Assembly: GCA_028293775.1 (NCBI GenBank)
Contig: JAQGOD010000473.1
Location: forward strand, 1-7,307
Reading direction: 5' to 3'
From: Gammaproteobacteria bacterium
GTDB taxonomy: Bacteria; Pseudomonadota; Gammaproteobacteria; Steroidobacterales; Steroidobacteraceae
Length of the DNA stretch: 7,307 nt
Shown here: in pieces, positions 5,026 to 7,307 of the stretch
How positions within the stretch are numbered: the first letter of the stretch is position 1
Layout: each line of letters starts with the position of its first letter
Translations under genes and position numbers: made by a program
The notes under the pieces: model-generated
What the model was told of the DNA's origin: nothing
What the model saw: only the letters and a program-made list of their open reading frames with translations
Databases searched by the model: none

Positions 5026-7011
5026 TTATCCCATCAGCAGCAGGGTTTCCGCATGTTCCACGGCCTCCGGGGTGCCATAGACCACCACCACATCGCCCTC
5101 CTTGAAGACCGTATCGGGCGAGGGCTCGCGCCCGACGATCCCATCGCGGCGCACCGCGTTGACCGTGGCTTGCGAACCCCGCTCGGCGAGATCGGTGATG
5201 CTGCGCCCGACCGCCCATGCCTGGGGCGGCAAGATGACGCTGTGCAACTCTTCGCGAAAGGCGTGGCTCTCGTCCAGATGTTCAGCGCCGGCGGCCCGGA
5301 AATACTGGCGCAGCATGCTGTACCGATGGCTGCGGATGTCGTTAACGGTGCGAATCACCTGCCCGACGGGCAGCTTCACCAGCAGCAGTAGATGAGACAG
5401 CAACATGAGGCTGGCCTCAAACGTCTCGGGCACCACCTCGGTGGCGCCGGCCGCCTGCAGCTCCTTAAGCTTGGTGTCGTCCTGGGTGCGCACCAAGATG
5501 GGCACCGTGGGGCGCAATTCGCGCACGGATCTTAAAATGCGCAAGGCCACATCGGGATTGGCAAAGGTGATTACCACCACGCTGGCGCTTGCCACGCCGA
5601 CGTTTTCCAATACCTTGATTTCACCGGCGTCGCCGTAAACCACCGGATCTCCCACTTGGCGGCCGACGCGAATGCGGTAAGGATCCACATCGAGTGCAAT
5701 GTACTCGAAGCCGGTTTGCTCCAGGACCCGTGCGATATTCTGGCCCACGCGACCGAATCCGCAGATCACGACATGCTCCCGGCCGGCGACGGCCAAGGTC
5801 ATGCGCTCCTGGCGCATCGCCTCGGTTTGAGGGTTGCCGGACTCGCGCAAGATGATGCGCGTGATGCGCCGATTGTGACGAATGATCAGGGGAGAGAGCC
5901 CCATGCTCAACACGGTGGCCGCCAACAGGGGTTGCACGATGGCCGGGTCGAGCAATTCGCGCCGCAGCACCAGGATGAGCAACGCGAATCCGAATTCCCC
6001 GCCTTGCGCTACGACTACTCCGGTGCGCAACGATTTGAACCAGCTCTTGGTGGCCGGCTCGGCCACAAAGGCCACGACGGCCGCTTTCAAAAGCAACATC
6101 CCCATGAGGATGGCCATCACCACCGGTAGATCGCGCAACAGCAATCCGACGTTGAGCAGCATGCCCACGGTGATGAAGAACAAGCCCAAAAGCACTTCGC
6201 GGTACGAGCGGATCGTAGCCTCGACCTGGTGGCGGAATTCCGTTTCCGCCAGCATCATTCCGGCCAGGAACGCACCCAGCGCGAGGGACAAGCCTGCCGC
6301 TCGGGTGGCCCACGCCGAAGCGAGCACGGCGAGCAGCACGGCCAGCGAGAACAGCTCCGCGGAGCGCACCGAGGCGATCATGAGGAACAAGGGCCGCAGC
6401 AGCCAGCGGCCGGCGGCCAGAACCAAAAGAAGGGCCAGGGCGGCGATGCCGATCGCGCTCAGAATATCCGCGGCGCCGGCGGCGCGCCCACCTTGACTCA
6501 ACGCCGACACCAAGGCGAGAAGCAAGGGAAAGCTCAGGTCCTGAAATAGGCAAATGGCGACGGCAATGCGCCCGTGGGTGCGATTGTTCTCCGACTGCTC
6601 CGTAAGCTGCGCGATGATGATGGCAGTGGATGACATGGCGACAGCCCCGCCGACCACCACGGCGACCGCCGGGGCTACATTGAAGAACACGCTTGCAATG
6701 GCCGCGACCAACCCAGTGGTAATGAGCACCTGCGCGCCGCCGACGCCGAGCACTTCCCAGCGCATCGCCACCAGCCGCGGCAGCGAGAACTCCAACCCCA
6801 GAGTAAAGACCAAGAACACGACGCCGAAGTCCGCGAGCAGCTGCGTGGTCTCATTGCCGGCAGCGAGTGCCAGGGCGTGCGGCCCCAACAGCATCCCCAC
6901 CGCGAGATAACCCAAGATCGCAGGCAACGCCAATTTGCGCACGGCCGCGACCACGCACACCGATGCGGCGAGCAGAATCAGGATTTGTAACAGCGGATCG
7001 CTATGCCCCAT
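5026..7011 (-). CDS. CPA2 cation/proton antiporter with RCK domains (Kef/YbaL type)
   Basis: A 661-residue inner-membrane protein. Residues 6-385 form the Na+/H+ exchanger domain with about a dozen hydrophobic segments, including AILGYLAVGMLLGPHAL (31-47), the AMSSTAIIIAQLTE stretch (125-138) and LFQDL (155-159), whose Asp158 is the expected ion-site carboxylate. Residues 412-530 are an RCK_N (TrkA-N) Rossmann domain with GFGRVG (418-423) and an acidic D441 at the end of strand 2, suiting a nucleotide ligand. Residues of about 575-659 are RCK_C. Kef proteins exchange K+ for H+ and are gated by glutathione adducts; YbaL relatives are less well defined. The loop that carries acidic residues in KefC reads HQVEATIRSYRE (261-272) here, keeping only one of them. 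The ATG is preceded by AGGGGG, and the gene starts 17 bases after the ABC-F stop, so both are probably co-transcribed. Confidence 0.92.
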   Translation of the reverse strand: MGHSDPLLQILILLAASVCVVAAVRKLALPAILGYLAVGMLLGPHALALAAGNETTQLLADFGVVFLVFTLGLEFSLPRLVAMRWEVLGVGGAQVLITTGLVAAIASVFFNVAPAVAVVVGGAVAMSSTAIIIAQLTEQSENNRTHGRIAVAICLFQDLSFPLLLALVSALSQGGRAAGAADILSAIGIAALALLLVLAAGRWLLRPLFLMIASVRSAELFSLAVLLAVLASAWATRAAGLSLALGAFLAGMMLAETEFRHQVEATIRSYREVLLGLFFITVGMLLNVGLLLRDLPVVMAILMGMLLLKAAVVAFVAEPATKSWFKSLRTGVVVAQGGEFGFALLILVLRRELLDPAIVQPLLAATVLSMGLSPLIIRHNRRITRIILRESGNPQTEAMRQERMTLAVAGREHVVICGFGRVGQNIARVLEQTGFEYIALDVDPYRIRVGRQVGDPVVYGDAGEIKVLENVGVASASVVVITFANPDVALRILRSVRELRPTVPILVRTQDDTKLKELQAAGATEVVPETFEASLMLLSHLLLLVKLPVGQVIRTVNDIRSHRYSMLRQYFRAAGAEHLDESHAFREELHSVILPPQAWAVGRSITDLAERGSQATVNAVRRDGIVGREPSPDTVFKEGDVVVVYGTPEAVEHAETLLLMG

Positions 7012-7028
7012 TGCCCCCTAGCATAGCG

Positions 7029-7307
7029 TTATGAGATGTCGGTTTTCGCCTCTTCGATCTCGATGGCCGTGCCGATTTCCATCCATTGGCTCTCAAGATA
7101 CGCGGCGTCTCTTTGCAGGTTCGCGCGCCGCAGTCCGAGTTTATTCACCTGCGGATTGGCGGCGAGCTCCGCCTCGAGCAGGATCCGCTCGGCCGTCACC
7201 GCAGCGATGCGCGCTTCGACCTCAACCAGCTGCCGGCGCAGCCGCTCCAACGGACTGCGACGCGCCGCTTTCTTTGGCTGGGTCGCGGTGCTTGAAGATT
7301 CTTTGGC
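7029..7307 (-). CDS. ABC-F ATPase, C-terminal end (YheS/Uup-like; 5' part outside window)
   Basis: The frame is open from the window edge, giving the last 92 residues. It starts with a low-complexity basic linker (SSTATQPKKAARRS) and continues as a heptad-like helical hairpin: LERLRRQLVEVEARIAAV, then a turn at NPQVNK, then a second helix ending ESQWMEIGTAIE. This is the usual C-terminal coiled coil of ABC-F proteins of the YheS or Uup type, which act on ribosomes and have no membrane partner. No ATPase motif is in view, so the call rests on the tail and on context: YheS-type genes are often found near kefB-type antiporters, as in E. coli. A TTG at 7250 is internal to this frame and not a start. 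Another coiled-coil protein cannot be excluded. Confidence 0.72.
   Translation of the reverse strand, partial: AKESSSTATQPKKAARRSPLERLRRQLVEVEARIAAVTAERILLEAELAANPQVNKLGLRRANLQRDAAYLESQWMEIGTAIEIEEAKTDIS

Noticed and set aside
5621..6553. 310-codon open frame on the minus strand within the antiporter gene, plus several plus-strand frames of 100-200 codons.
   Set aside because: These are shadow frames of a GC-rich gene: Arg/Gly/His/Pro-rich, no recognisable domain, and fully overlapped by the well-supported antiporter.

Overview
The window is GC-rich, densely packed bacterial chromosome. Its families (YheS-like ABC-F protein beside a Kef-type CPA2 antiporter, DUF3187 outer-membrane protein, Dps, ABC-2 exporter) suggest a proteobacterium, probably a gammaproteobacterium. 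That placement rests on gene content alone and is tentative. No tRNA, rRNA, insertion sequence, CRISPR or phage gene was seen.

Layout: positions 1-3400 hold five plus-strand genes in a tight series. They are the 3' end of an ABC-2 exporter ATPase, its membrane permease (4-base stop/start overlap), a secreted DUF3187 protein starting at TTG, a Dps mini-ferritin, and a bacterial-PH plus SHOCT protein. The largest gap is 29 bases, so all five could share a transcript; the ATPase/permease and Dps/PH-SHOCT pairs are the most tightly linked. Positions 3414-7307 hold three minus-strand genes convergent on the first group. In transcription order they are the 3' end of an ABC-F ATPase, a CPA2 cation/proton antiporter with C-terminal RCK domains (17-base gap, likely one operon), and, after a 265-base intergenic region, an FAD-linked oxidase of the VAO/PCMH fold.

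The standout is the intergenic region 4761-5025. On the minus strand it carries a well-formed class I cyclic-di-GMP riboswitch (GEMM-I) aptamer at 4853-4958. It is followed by a long hairpin (4761-4814) that buries the Shine-Dalgarno sequence of the FAD oxidase right next to its ATG. This implies that c-di-GMP controls translation of the oxidase. A competing 5-bp pairing between the aptamer core and the anti-Shine-Dalgarno arm suggests an OFF switch, but the direction is inference. The longest open frame of the oxidase starts inside the aptamer, so its real start is almost certainly the ATG at 4760.
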